Source: Ottelia alismoides (taxonomy: Eukaryota; Streptophyta; Magnoliopsida; Alismatales; Hydrocharitaceae). From it: a DNA stretch of 64,000 bases. Position 1 is the first letter of the stretch; the number at the start of each line of letters is the position of its first letter. Made by a program: the position numbers and the translations under genes. The notes below the pieces were generated by a model. That model made no database searches. It worked only from the letters and a program-made list of their open reading frames with translations, and was not told the DNA's origin. The DNA lies in contig JAZKJV010009790.1 of assembly GCA_037367405.1 (NCBI GenBank), forward strand, positions 1 to 64,000. Reading direction: 5' to 3'. Positions 35,001-48,628 of this stretch are shown here, one piece after another.

Positions 35001-38000
35001 TGGTGATCTCCATTTCATCTAAACTCTCGTTAAATGCATGTATAAAACATTAATTTGTGTAAAATAATATCTATTATTTACACCGTAAATATTATGCAAA
35101 ATTTTATATTTTAAGCAAAACCAAAAGAATAAAGAAAAGAAAAAGAATGAAATAGCAAAGGTATTGAATGACCCTAAACTCCAAGATGCATCATGATGAC
35201 TTGATCAGTACGGAATAAAGTAGAGGGAGATAAGAGCTAAAAATAACAAAGAAACTCTAATTTTTATTCACCAGTAAATAAGTTTTGGGACATATTTTAT
35301 TCTTTATTATTGATACCATAAATCAATAAACTTTGAACATGAAACTTGTAGATAAAAATACAAAGAAAATACAAAATTAATTTCATCCAAAAATAATACA
35401 CACTGTGCCCTAGACACTCAGAATAAAAGGCCACAAGGAAAACTTCCAAGACATGTATCTTCTCCATATGAACTGAAAACTCACCAAACTCACCTTTATT
35501 GTTCATAAAATAAAATTATCTATTTAATAAAGTTGGTTCATTGAATTTAGAGTTGAGATGTATAAAATAATCAGTTTATTTATTCTTTATATTTTTCACT
35601 ATCTTATATTTTTTATAATTTTGTAAATATTGTTTATAATACATGGACACAATTAAAATAAAATAAAATAATTAAAAAATACATTAAAATAAATAAGTAT
35701 ATCATCATATATAGATGAACTATTCATACATACATATATATATATACTTGTTTAATAAATATCCATATTTATTTAAGGATACATGTAACTTCAGAAAAAT
35801 GTAATAAAAATATATTTATATGTATTTAAATAAGTTATAAATATATAAATTGTGTCTATAAATAATAAAATAGAAAATAAAAATAAAAATAAAATATACT
35901 TTATATAGATAAACATACCTATAATAATATATGTAAAAGTAACATACAATAAATTAACTCGTAAAAATAAATAAAAATCACCATAAAGTACTACATAAAA
36001 TAATAAATATTTTTATGTTTAAAGAAAAATAATAAAATATTTTAATATTCCATTTCGAATTATTTCTATATTTTCTCTGTATTTTGTCGTGTAGCTGGCT
36101 ACGTGGACCAATGATGAGGTAGGGACTACTGACCTCGGTCAAAACCCCCACCTCCTTGGACCGGTCCAAGCCACACACCTTCCCTTCTTATCTTGTTTTT
36201 GGGGCTCGAATTGAGCCATGACGCCCTTCGATTCCTTCTGTACATATCTTCTCCTTCGAAAAATCTTTCAGGTGAACCCGTGTTCTGATTGAGTCAACCT
36301 TTGGGTTACCAAAAACCCTAGATCAAGAGGGAGATGTATATATGTTAGCCATCCACCTCCATTTTGATTTTACCATATTTTCCCTCCTTGATATCCCCAA
36401 ACTTCTTGTGTTGTGGTTTACTGGTAACCACAGCTAGCTTCTCGGTCATCTTGGCATGGAGGAAGAGGTCTGGAAGTCGGAGATCCGAGCTCGACGACCC
36501 TCTCGACTGAGCTCCACTTTGGCTCCTTCATCTTCAAGGTTGATCCCTAGTTTACTGCTTCTTTTCATTCCTAGGACTAAGGTTAGCATAGGTCTGCATT
36601 TAGTTTCTGTAATTTTTGCATTTTATTTTGTCAAATAAATCCGTCATAGTTCATCGGAGCTCCAGCTCCGACCACCGTTTCCGTCGTCCTCAGCTGTGCT
36701 CTACCCCCTATGATCATCCCATCATCTTCCCCATTATTTTACCTACGTTAGGCACCCCCATCCATCTCGATCTTCTCCAGATCGAGTTGTCGGTACTTGT
36801 CCTCCATCACTCAATGGAGTACCCTCCGCCTCACTCCATCTCCACTCCCTACTACACCAAATCCACCTCATGACCTTACTTTTTCTTTTGCGCATCTCAC
36901 CGTGCAGGGTCTGGGCCTGGGCCTGGAGGACCCCATCTCTGTTGAGTTTTGCTGAGACGAAGGCATTCTTAGATTTGATTCTTCATCGACCCTCCAAGAC
37001 CACACCGATGGATCCCCGAGCCATTTGAGAACTCCAGCTGACGAGGAAGAACTCCAGCTCTATTTTGCAACAGCTTGGAAGCTCCCAGGTGGCCAGAGCT
37101 ACGAGTGGTTGAAGGATCTCGAGCACCAAGTTCATCCATGTTCTTAGTGAATAGCAGGAGCCATCATATCGAGGGAGCACTCTAAATTTCACGCCAGCCA
37201 TTGGATTAAGTTGAGTTGCAACCATCTGATGTCCTCTTGGGATATAATACAACTGTTCATCGTCCAAGCGTCATCGAGTGACTAGCAGCTGACGTGTGTC
37301 AAGTGAATCATGCTCTGTTGTTTGATCGCACGCTAAGGGGTATTTTGCACATACCCCCTTCTGTTTTTGTGTTTTTATTTTAGTCCATGAAATTTTATAT
37401 GTAGTTTAAAATATTTGGTAATATTTGCAAAGACACCCGTACTTAACTTATTTGCACTTTGGTCTTGTCCACGTCACGTACATGTCCAAACACGTGAGGT
37501 ACTTGGACATTTTATGCAGGACCCCTTGCGGGTTTTTATTATTGTTTAGTCCTAGAATATTTTATTCCCATGTTAAACTTTTTAGTTAAATTGTAAGTAG
37601 CCCCTATATGTTCTTGGATATTGCAATTATTCCCCTTCCAAGAGTATTAAATTAAATATCTCTGGGATTTGTGTTTAGAGGCCCTTATACTTTCATTTGG
37701 TGTTCTAGAATGCATGTTTATTTAATTTTAATTGCATTTTGGTCCTTGCCGACATATTAACTTTTATTTCTTATATTTTGATCATTAAAAATATCATTTT
37801 GCATCTAAAAAGTATACGAAAAATATTTTAAGTGCATGGATATTTATTAAACCACATATAATTTTCACACGATAATTAAAAATATCTTCTTATATTAACA
37901 ATTCAAAAATATTGCAATTATTCCCTGTTTGCATCGAAAAATACATAAAAATTAGAAAAATATTTTGAAAAATTCCAACAAATGTATTGTCTTTGTTATT

Positions 38001-38990
38001 GTATTTTTAACTCCAGACCAAAAATCATTAAAAAATTCAAAAGAAAAACCCTAGACTTGAAAACCCTAAAAATCTTGTAAAACTTTTAAAGAATAATGAA
38101 AAACCCAAAAATATCATTTTTTATTTCTATATTTTATTCATGTTATACATTATAGTAGTTTTAGAAAGTTTTGAGGTATTTACATATTTTTAAATTCTAA
38201 AACAATCCAACCTTGTACTTTTATTCATTGTTTTGCCATTTTTATTCAATTAAAATATAAAAATGTAGCAAAAATTCTAAGAAATCAACGAAAACAAAAA
38301 AAATAAAAAAGATAAAAATATTTCCGTTTGCCTATTTTGAGTAGTTATAGCTATATATACTAGCTTATATTCTATATATATAGCTATATTTACTTATATT
38401 ATTAGTAACATTATTATTATTATTATTATTAAAAATACTATATATATTTTAAAAACCCTTAAAAATAAAAGGATTGTACTTAGGATATTTTTCTGAATTT
38501 TCAATATTATATATATCCTATATATATAATATATATAATACATATTATCTATATCAACTTATATATATTATATTAAAAAGAAAATTAAAAATCATAGAAT
38601 TTAAAAAGGAACAAAAAAGTATAAAATTTTAAAAAATAAAAAATAAATAAATATCCAAAAATTATAAGAAACCCATAAAAATTCAAAAAACCCTATAAAA
38701 ATACAAAACCATTTATTGTTTTTTTTTTCAATTTGTGTAGTCTATCCCCATTGCTCCTTAGTGGTTTGACCCCTACAATTGCATGCTATATGTACTATTT
38801 TGTAGTGTATAATAAATTTTAGCTCACGTGTACTCATTGAGCACCATTCTGGGTTAATTGTTGATGCATTAAATGAGGATATCTTAGAACTGAGAGAGTG
38901 GTCAACACGACGATTATCGGACCCAACATGTCAGGCACCGCAAACCCTCCAAGACCGGATGATAGAATCCCTCCTCGATTATAGCGTTCA
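35001..38990 (+). mobile_element. Plus-strand solo LTR inserted in the RT of element C (about 4.0 kb)
   Basis: The family LTR is in the opposite orientation to its host. It starts TGGTGATCTCCATTTCATC at 35001 (a decayed TGATGAATCTCC tip) and ends ...ATAGCGTTCA at 38990. Landmarks in order are the U3 block at 35160-35560, the GC-richer centre at 36060-37300 and AT-rich R/U5. The last 110 bases match the LTR end of element C at 44648-44760. Flanking 5-mers (ATAGG / TTAGT) are too diverged to prove a duplication. RT motifs break off cleanly on both sides. It holds no gene. Confidence 0.8.
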
Positions 38991-40572
38991 TTAGTATGTG
39001 CCAAACATACAAATGAAAGTTGCCTTTTTCTTGGTCTTTTGGGGGTGATTACCACTTGGTTGTATATCGAGTACCCATCCAAGAAGCAAAAGAACTATTT
39101 CCCTACCAACCTTTCGAGCATTTGGTCAATGAACGATAGTCGAAAGTGATCCTTCTTGGTAGCTAAGTTCAGGTGCATGTAATCAACATAGACATGTAAC
39201 GAAGTATGTACACAAGTCAGAATCTCCTATCCTTGATCATTTGTGACCACAGTGATTCCGAATTCTTTGGAACCACAAGCAGTAGGCTGACCCACTTAGA
39301 GTCAGAGATGGTATAAATGAAGTCTGCTTCACATCACTTAGTGATTTCCTTCATGATGACATCTCGAAGATTAGGATTCAATCTTCTCTAGAATTCACTG
39401 GATGGTTTACATTCATCTTCCAAAAAGAAATGGTGTAAACATAGGTTTGGATTGATCCCACGGAGATCCGAAACACTCCATCCAAGAGTCTTACAGTTTC
39501 TTTCTAGAACATCTAGAAAGTGAGATTCTTGATCCGAAGTCAATTGGTTACTGATGATGATAGGATATTGCTCTTTATCATCCATAAGGAAGGCATACTT
39601 AAGGTTTGCTAGAAGTGGCTTGAGTTCAAGTGGGGTCGAATCGGTTTTGTGGTTTCCTCAAAATTGAATTGGTTTTCATCGAAAGCAGTGCCATCAATTA
39701 AGGTTCCACCTTGGTTACTTTCGATTCAGAAAAGAATACACCAAACATGTCTGTAATGAATTCCTCATGTTCGAATTGGGATGGATCTTGAAACAGATTG
39801 ATCAGCTCATTAGATGGTTCCTCGAGATCGGCTTGGGAACTGGTGTCGATTGTGTTATCTAGATCTTCCTCGGATGTGAGGATTTCATGTGTTGAAATCT
39901 CATCCAAAGATAGGTTAGAGTCTTTGATATCCTCAAGTAAGTCACAGTCTGTCTCAGTCAATGGTTCGGTGTTCCTTTGATCAGGAGCAGTCCTTTTGGC
40001 ATCAGGTTCAGTGACCATATCCAATGTTACAATGATGTTACTAAAGCAAAAGGTGATCTTTCCAGACGTGTAGTCTACTATCTCTTCGGCAGTTCATAGG
40101 AACGATTACCACGTATAATAGGCATTTGGAGAAATGGTGCAATGGTATCCATGTCCAAGACAATGAAGTCCACTACAAATTTCATTCCATTCACCGTTAC
40201 GATAACATCCTCTAACACACCTTGGGGTCGCTTAATAGATCGATCAGAAAACTAAAGGATCATGTATGTTGATTTGAGCGGACCCAACCTGAATTCCTGA
40301 AGTAGAGATGTGGGCATGAGGTTGATAGAAGAACCGCTATCAAGAAGAGTACGGTCGAAAGTTTGATAAAAAAATTCACTCTTATTCAAAGGTGCTCCCA
40401 AATCCTTCTTCTTTGATGGGAGATTGTTGATCATATTCACATAAGCCATGCTAAAGATGTGCTTCTCAGACTGATTGTGTCTGTTCTTGCAAGGTTGACA
40501 CTTGGTTATACATGCTTTCTTTAATCCTTTCTTGACCTTAGGCACATACTCCATGGCTTGCATCAACGACAT
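38991..40572 (-). pseudogene. Element C pol: protease and N-terminal RT
   Basis: On the minus strand, the protease region at 40252-40572 retains the active-site sequence LLDSGSSINLMP, then the QEFRLG helix. An acidic linker (about 39700-40020) leads to the RT start at 39388-39585 (YPIIISNQLT, LGWSVSDLRGI, LEDECKP). RT goes on to the YSxYNQ motif near 39065 and breaks at FGTY next to the inserted LTR. Frameshifts and stops are present. The intact D-S-G here is the useful comparison for the D-D-D of the young element. Confidence 0.88.
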
Positions 40573-42633
40573 TTCTAAATGATATTATTAGAATCTCAAT
40601 TACACAAGGGTCAGGCCGAGCATTTTTTAATTTTGCAATGCTTTTGGATTTACTAATGACTTCTAGAAATGGAATATTTATTCTCGAAAATTTTTTCAAA
40701 ATCATCTTTTACATGTGGCTGACTTGAAGGGATACAGTCAGACACTACAGAAGGAGGAAAATAAAAACTGGTAGTAGCGACTTTGTGGTTGGCATCAGAT
40801 CTGCTAACGGCTTTTCTTTTATTAGCATGGCTTGGTCACTATTACCCTCATTTTTTTGGTATTTTTGGTTTCCTAGATTTTTTTGGTATTTTCTTGCATC
40901 TAGTAGTGCTTCTTCTCTTCGCTCCTCAGATCCTCCATTTCCCATATTGATTGTAGGCGGTGTTTGTGATGACAGCGGAGATCCACTACTAGGTGACTTA
41001 TTCCTTCCTCGGACTATTGCAGGTGGATGTAGGACTTCACCGCTCCTGAGAGTCAGATTGTTAGATAACATAACTTTTTCATGCATACCTAAGTCTACGG
41101 GAATGGGGAACATCTCACAGATCTGCTCCTTATGGAGGAAGTTGTTTGGGTTGGCTTTGACCCGTGTTGGTATGATCGTTTTTGTTGTGGTCAGGTCATC
41201 TAGTTGTTGGGTCATCTTAGACATGCTCTTTACGAGCCATGCCAGGAAGTTGAGTGCTGGGTTTATTGGTGCCACCTCAGTGGTTTCAATAGGCGGTGCT
41301 CGCTGACTTTGGTAATTTCGATGCTGCAGAGGCGACTGCTGGTTGTATGGAAGAGTAGGATATTGATAATGTCGAGGAGGAGGGTACCACTGATAGGAGT
41401 GAGCAGCTAAGTATTGATGATGATACGACGAGTGGCGGTGCACCGACTACTAGTAGTTATTCTGCCTCCATGTAGGAGCATGATGTGGATGTTGGTTCTG
41501 TTGTGAAGGAGGTTAGTGGTGCTGGTACGGTCTTCCACCACGTTGAGATGGAACTAGCAGCTCCAACTACTTTGCAATGTGGTCAAGTTTGTCCAGCCCC
41601 TTCATTCTTTGTTCAATCACAGACAATTTCTTCAGATCATGTGATCGCTTTTCAATTATATCTACCTTGGATAGGTAGTTGTCGATGATGCTAAGATATG
41701 AACTCTCGCACCTGTCCATGTCTTGGGTGGCTGCCATGTTCATATATTTATGGAGGATATTTGGTTGATGTTGATATGAGCGGAATGAGGAGAGTGCATC
41801 TTCTCCTTCGACCATTTCCTCAAATATCTACCACACCACATCCTCGTCCTTGTTAAATGGAATCCACTGCAGTCGACGTCAACCAACCTCTTGATGTTCT
41901 CAGTTAGGCTCTGGAGAAATGTTGGACCAAGTTAGTCTTCGATATGTAACGATGGGGGGCACCTCTCAATCAAATATTTAAACCTCTCCCATGATTCATG
42001 AATGGATTCTTGTGGTCCCTAGGAGATGCTAGAAATTTTGGACCACGTCGAATTCAGATGACTGAGTGGGTAATACTTGTGCAGAAATGCAGGCATCAGC
42101 TCATCCCACAGCGTCACCACCTTCCCTAAGTGGTTGATCCAATAGAGTGCCTTATCCGGAAGACTGGGAAGGTGGTCATCTTGACTACATCCAACAGGAT
42201 GTTAGGGTAGTGAGCACTGCTGCAAATCCGTCTAAATTACTGTAGACGGATGTATGGTTCTTCATTTGCGTTCTCGTAGAACGTCGAAATAATAGATAAG
42301 AGCTAATATTTCAGCTCGAAGTATCCGTGAATTGGAGGAATTCAAATCCACTTTGTGATCTGCCCAACCCCATGGTTATATGCCTCCTTGAGTGTGGGCT
42401 TGGGTTGCTCTCTTTCTTCCTCTTCCTCCCCTCCTCAGGGTCCATCTGCCTGATTTTCTTCCCCTCCTCCTCTCTGTTCTATATCCCTCCTTAATTCCAT
42501 CAACATCTCCTATAAGGCGACATGTGCTTTCATCCTATGCAGTCAGTTGTTGTTATCATCTGGATAGAGGCGACCATCTACACATTCACTTCATTCTTAT
42601 CTGCTTGTTGGACCTTCCCTCTCTGAGGACCCA
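40573..42633 (-). pseudogene. Element C gag, degenerate
   Basis: The start codon at 42633 (MGPQRGK) aligns with the start of element A's gag, and DVSSPDSD precedes it in both. The core (42.5-41.8 kb) is broken by frameshifts. The segment at 41567-41815 (VEGEDALSSF..., YLSKVDIIEKRS) and the C-terminal frame at 40745-41443 (QLDDLTTTKTIIP, KANPNNF, TLRSG) remain readable. The two gags belong to the same family but are clearly diverged. No zinc knuckle is seen. Confidence 0.88.
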
Positions 42634-44626
42634 TCTTACAATCTGAGTCTGGCGATGAGACATCGGGCTCTTGTTCCGTAATAGGAAATGCACCCCAATT
42701 AGTCTGAAAATAAGTACTAGATGTGGAAAAGAGTTCGGAATAAGGGTCGATTGTAAATTTTATTAAGGTTGGAGATGTATGTGGAGTGAAGTCAATCTCT
42801 ATCCAAAATGGTGAATTCAATACAAGAGTGATCCTAATTTATTTGAGAAAGAAGCATGGAGTCTCGAGAGTAGTTCACAAGGTCCGAACCAGACTCTCTG
42901 GAATCACCCCATATTATTGGAGATGTCGGTCTTGGGGAATCAATGTGGGTGTCCACGGAGTCTGGACTAAACCATCCCTGAGTCATCATCTCAAGAGACA
43001 AGAAGATGGAGATGTGGAATAGAGGATATGGAAATGAAAAGAAGGATAGAAAAGAGGATAAATGCAAAATGGCTAAAAAATGTCAAAAGAAGAAATAAAA
43101 AGAGGTGTGACAAAAATACTCAAGTACGAGGGGTTTTTATTTTGAGCAAATTGAACTAATCAATAAAACCTCTAGACAAGGATGCATTCACCAACTTAAT
43201 ACAAATGAACCGTAGGAGTTCGGCAATTATCTTGTCAATTTTATCAAATTTAGTCCTTACGGCTAACCCTATAGGAGATTGAGTACTCACCCGGCAATCG
43301 TCATGTACTTTCCACTTCTTTTGTAACATGTAGCATGTTCTTTTCGAGGTCTTTGTTATCGTATATGGTCCAACTACTCAGTCAAAGAAGTGGGGGAAAG
43401 GAAGCCAAAATGAAAAACCAACACTTCCCCCTTACGGGGTACTCAGGCATGGCACGATGAGACAGGGATACTGCCATTGCACTTCACCTATGCTCAGTAC
43501 TTCAGACCAAGTTCGCAAGTGAACTTAACCCTACTCGCACACGCACCGATAGAAGCATCAATACTTCACAGGCCTAGGCGATACACAAGGCATAATCCAG
43601 CCGGGTTGTTGGCTCTAATCCTTATGGGTCATGCCTCACTCAATCTAGAAGGTACCTAGGAACAATGAGGGCTTTATGCACCCACACAATGAAGTTCAAT
43701 TAACTAATTTTATTTGGTCAAATTTTCTTAACAAACCTAGTTTTATTTTTTGGATTTTCATTTATTTTGTATAATGTTAATGTGAATGCCTAATATCAAT
43801 TCTTTGTTTGGCCAATGTGATTCAAAATCAGAGGGAGAGGACAGAAAAGCAATGCAAGTCAAAAAATGATGATGTGATGTTCAGTCAGAAGGTTCACCTT
43901 GCTTCCTAGCTCTCTCAATGTAGGATGCTAGACAAAAAAATTAAAATATACTATATGCAATGCAATAAGGAAATCGTCCTAAGATATGAGCTGCTATTAG
44001 CATGAAGAACTTGTTCAATTTTACTAAGTCCAAGCGTGAGGTTATAGGTACAAGAATGATATTAGGGCTTTGGACCTAATTAACTAAACATTCACTTCTA
44101 GAATCTAAGGGCTCATTCCACAATACGTAAAATGAAAATAAGGTGGAAAATACAAATCACGGAAAATAAATAGAAATAAGATGAAAAATACATAGAATGA
44201 AATGTAGAAGCAATGAAAACGTGAGCAAATCAATTCGGATCCCCCAGGTGAGAAATCACCTGATGAAATAGACCGGACTTAGCCAAACTGTTCAAGAATC
44301 TAAGTGTTTAATTGTTACAAATTAATTAAAATGAAATGACCTCTCTCACATAACTAAACTAAATCTACATTAAGGTGGATCTGCCTGACTTCTTATCTCC
44401 TATGCTACTCTCTCTTACCGACGGGCAAAGAACTACCAGTCTCCGTAGCTTTCAGATGCGTAGAATCTCCAAAGGAATCCTTCCTTGACAAGTGAGTCCT
44501 CGCAACAAATTCAGACAAGAAGATGGTCAGAACAGTCAGATAGAAATAGAATAAATAGAAAATTAAATGATAAAGTAAACAATGTAAAACATGCTAAGTA
44601 GACTACTCTATGCTCTACAAACCGAT
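42634..44626 (-). other. Untranslated leader of element C
   Basis: Noncoding sequence between gag and PBS, homologous in patches to 2117-4450 of element A. No feature with independent support was found. Confidence 0.65.
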
Positions 44627-44645
44627 GCTCCCAACAATGACGCCA
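44627..44645 (-). promoter_or_regulatory. Decayed primer-binding site of element C
   Basis: On the minus strand it reads TGGCGTCATTGTTGGGAGC. Compared with the intact TGGCGCCGTTGCCGGGGA, several changes are C-to-T or G-to-A, three of them at CpG or CHG sites. This is what long-term cytosine methylation leaves. It adjoins the LTR end at 44648. Confidence 0.8.
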
Positions 44646-44647
44646 TT

Positions 44648-46460
44648 TGATAACTTGATCAAGACAAGCAACCAAGGTCTAGTCTTGGAGGGCATGCGGT
44701 GTCCGACAAGTCGGATCCGATAATCACTGGATAGGCCGCTCTCTCGGCGTGTGGCTCCCGACCCGATTGAATTGTCAACAATCAACCCATAATACATGTG
44801 CATTTAATGTAAATTTTGAGTCAAAATTAATTTTATTTAACTCTACGATATATTGTATATGACAAGTATGTAAAGTGTCGAACCGCTGACAACACACTGA
44901 GTAGAGAAATGATGAATATGCTACTTAGGAATTTTTTATCTTCTTGGTTTGTGAAATATTTTTGTGGATTTTCATACACATTTATTTATTTTTATATTAT
45001 ATATTTTATGTTTTAAATTTTGCAAATTTCACTTTTCAATTTTAAAAATAAAATATATAAGAGAGATATTAAATTCAATATATAGATAATGTATATAGAA
45101 AATATTTTTTTGTGTTTTATAAATTTTCTCTAATTAATGAGGTATATTTACCCCACGAATCATATAAACTTTGTAAATTATCTTCTCGACCTTTGAAACA
45201 ACATAATTCCCCCCTTGACCTCGTAAACTTGCTAACTCTAACCCCATGAACCTTGTGGTTAATCTGTTTGAAGCTCGTGGGTGTTCTTAGGGTAATTTAC
45301 AGGTTCGATGGGGTAATTACGTTGTGCAAATGGTCGAAGATGTAATTTACAAAGTTTATAGGGTTCGTGGAGTAAATATCCCTTTTGGTGATTTTTGTAG
45401 TGATTTTTATAGTTTTTATGTATTTTCAAATATTTAAATGAGCTATAATGGAAAATATATAAAATCAATGACCTCGTTTAGGGTTTAATAAATATATATA
45501 AGTGTCAAAATAACTCTAAACTAATTTTAATATATATATATATATCCAAGAAAATTCAGAAACAGAGAGCTATTTTTTATGTTTCTATAATTTTTGTAAA
45601 TTTTTCTAAATTTTTTAAGGTTTTTAGTTTTAGGAGTTTTACTTAATATTTTTCAAAATTACTTTGATAGAAAAAAATAATAAATTTTTGGAAATTTTTA
45701 AAATATTTTACAATTTTATGGATTTTTAAATGCTAAATAGTGGAATATACAACGTTTTGTATTTCTATAAATAAGAAAATAACTTTAATTACCTTTCGAA
45801 AAATATATGTGATAACTGAGGGTTCTAGGCACTTAATATGATTTTCTTTTGATTTTTAGATGCAAAATGGAAATTTTAATAATTAAAATATAAGCACAAA
45901 AATAAATTAGAACCATAAGGACCTATTTGTAGTTTCTAATTAGTTATAGAGCATTTAGTAATATATTTACAAAGTTTAGGGATATACATGCAATATTCGC
46001 AAATTAAAATAAAATATCTTTTAGGTAGGGGTATAAATGCAAATACATAAATAATCAGTTCAAGCATGCAGTTTATCTAAAAAGTTTTGTTTGCTGGTAT
46101 TCAAAGTTCTAGGACCAAATAATAACACACAACCCGGAGGGGGTCCACGCAAAATGCATGCCCTCTCACGCGTACATGCACTTAAGCTGACATGGCATTG
46201 GACTATAGTGCAATATAAGTAAAGCTTCGAGTCCAAACTGTAATATTTCAGAAATATTACAACTATAAATGAAAGTTTGGATACTAAATATTAAACATAA
46301 AAAGGCAGGGTGTGAAGTGAAAAATACCGCTACATGTGCGTTGGCGGACGGTTGGGATCTCTTCACTTATCCACGTGGCGCACGGATGACACTTCGACTA
46401 TGGAGGGCATGGATTAGATCCGGGCGCTTGATCTGAAGGTCGCGATCAGTGGGTCTGAGC
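44648..46460 (-). mobile_element. Truncated 5' LTR of element C
   Basis: The R/U5-proximal part of the family LTR starts TGATAACTTG at 44648. It includes the CAATCAACCC block, the AT-rich stretch and the cluster around 46140-46450 that matches 5930-6290 of element A's LTR. The match fades after about 46460, so the U3 half is lost. Sequence at 46500-46700 contains CACGTGCCTCACGTG and may be a further LTR scrap, possibly inverted. Confidence 0.75.
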
Positions 46461-48128
46461 CTCTACAGAAGCAAAAAGCCACCTGCTCCGGTCCAAGCCT
46501 AACTCCAAACATCCACACACGTGCCAAATGCGTGAGGGGCAGTCATTTGCAGATATGCCCGCCAACTTCTTCGAATTCACATATGGATCCAGATGCACGT
46601 GCCTCACGTGATGTGCTAGGGTTAATTACACTGGAGCCCTTTTGACTTTATATAATTGCAAAAATGCCCCTCTCAGGACCCATTTGAAATGTTTTGTATG
46701 TGTTTTTTTTGCATGTTTTCTTTGCAAATATGCCCATATGCCCATGAACTCTTTTTCTTATATCTTGAGCATCCAAACTCTTTTTTCATTGATTTTAGTT
46801 TCATTTTGTTACTTATTTAATTTTCTATCTAATGGCATGCGAGATTTCATATTTTTATACTTATAATAGATTGACTCATTTGAGATGTAGAGTGTCTTTT
46901 CATCATTGATTTAAAATACCATTTGTCTTTATGTGAAGCTGCAAGTGATCCTGAAGTTGAATAAACCTTGATGGCTCAATTATCTGATTAAATTATGGGA
47001 ACATTTGTACATATTTATCGGTTTGCAGTACATCATATTTTTTACATTTTGTTATTTTAATAGCATAAAATTAAAAAATGCATTATGTTCTGCATCCTTT
47101 TTTGCATGTTTATCTGCTTGCATCTTCATTGTTCTGTTTTGTATTGTTTCATCATTTTGCATTGGATTATCAATGTTCACATTGTAGGTTGCATGATTTG
47201 TCTCATTATTATTTTGCATCATTGTCGTGTCTCCTCATTGTGATGCATTATATCATTTTTTCTGCATTATTTGTGTTGTATTCATTGTTCTTGCATTGTT
47301 GACCTAAGTGGATAATTAATCACTTAATTTAGATATTGATCTCTGAGTAATCATTCATGAAGTTTGTGTCCCTATATTCGACATTGGTACACTTACCAAG
47401 TATAAATATTCCACAATATTCAAACCTTTTAGTTTTTGATAGATCGCTTTCCATCTCCTATACTACAATTATTTATTATTAAGAGAGGTAATATGTGATT
47501 CACCAAGCAACCACTTGATGTGAGGAGGCCTAATGGCACAGATGTGCCATCAGAAAATTAAAATAAATAAATGATTTTATCGAAAATGATTTGTGGGCCA
47601 ATCTTGATCCTTCAACCCTCCGTTGGTCGGGTAACTTCTCGACCTCCCCGTATCTTTCTCGATATCCCCCAAAACTCCATTCGACACCTCCAAAAAATAT
47701 TTCTTCCTTGAAAAGACAAACCGTCGCTTTAGAAAATGTGTTTGCAAACGGGACATTAGGGGAGACTCACTTAGGCCACATGGAAATATTTCGATACATG
47801 CATCATGCAGGATCGTAAACCCCCCTCCTCAAGTGTCTCGTTTCCATCATCGAGTGCTTCGTCTCCCACCAAGAGTGGTAATTGCTTTAACTACCTTCAA
47901 AAGAGACACGCCCCAAGCGTCGATGTCCCTTACATTCGGTGCGCTTCTTCTGCAAAATTTCAGGACATATAGCCAAACACTTCCCTTTGTAAATGCCTCC
48001 CACCAAAAAACCTACAAGCGACGACACCCAAACCATTTGTTGTGGATAACCGTTCACCGAGAAACACAAACTCCTCCTCAAACAACTCCCTTCCAGCGGC
48101 TCTGATGTCTGGTCTTTGCACTCCCTTA
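46461..48128. other. Unclassified intergenic sequence
   Basis: This is AT-rich to 47560, then of mixed composition. The short frames at 46642-47302 are Phe/Cys/His-rich translations of T-rich DNA. The frames at 47591-48105 have no recognisable motif. Apart from the possible LTR scrap at its left end, I see no gene. Confidence 0.45.
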
Positions 48129-48280
48129 GGGTCCGTTTGGTTGCAGGGTTGGACATGGTTGAGTTGGGCAGGAGTACCCCTGTGAATAGTAAACTGTGAG
48201 GAGGAGAACCCTGTTTGGTTGCAGGGCCAACCCGGGTTGGGCCAAGCCAACCCTGCCCAACCCTGCAACCAAACGAGCCC
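48129..48280. mobile_element. PIF/Harbinger-like MITE (152 bp) with TTA duplication
   Basis: The terminal inverted repeats are GGGTCCGTTTGGTTGCAGGG on the left and GGGCTCGTTTGGTTGCAGGG read from the right end. They differ at two positions over 24 bases. TTA occurs on both sides (48126-48128 and 48281-48283), the target preference of PIF/Harbinger (Tourist) elements. It is too short to code for anything. Confidence 0.88.
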
Positions 48281-48628
48281 TTAAAGCAGGTGGCACATCA
48301 GGAATGGCCTTGCACTAGCGGTATACTCATCATGCCCACTTGGCGCACTGACATCTGCCTAGAGTCTCTTACGATGAAAACATTCTTCTTAAATTCTTGA
48401 TAATCGAGTTTGATAAGGATATCCCTTCTCTTGGCCTAAGATCGATTATACCTTGAGATCGACTCAAAAGTGTTCAAGTCATGCTGAAAATTTTCAAAAA
48501 AAAAACAAGTCATCGCCCCCAAGTAAACACTGACGCCTGGTTTTCCAAGCTTGTTCGTACCTCTTCACCATGATTGATGGATCAAAGGTCTGTTTCTACA
48601 AAATGTAGAGAATGTCACAGGACAAATC
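48281..48628. other. Unclassified spacer
   Basis: I see no gene or recognisable element between the MITE and the repeated segment that flanks the copia remnant. Confidence 0.4.

Larger units (their letters stand above)
14290..46460 (-). mobile_element. Element C: old minus-strand Athila-type element carrying nested insertions
   Basis: Read from right to left: a truncated 5' LTR (44648-46460), decayed PBS, leader, gag, protease, RT, RNase H, integrase, a hairpin/polypurine array, the 3' PPT, and a truncated 3' LTR (14290-15105). Pol is interrupted twice. A plus-strand LTR lies in RT at 35001-38990. A minus-strand solo LTR lies between RNase H and integrase at 18062-33986, flanked by ACTAC duplications. 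That solo LTR contains the complete young element 19915-32093. Both outer LTRs have lost their distal parts, so no target duplication can be tested for C. Stops, frameshifts and a large integrase deletion show it is long dead. Confidence 0.85.
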
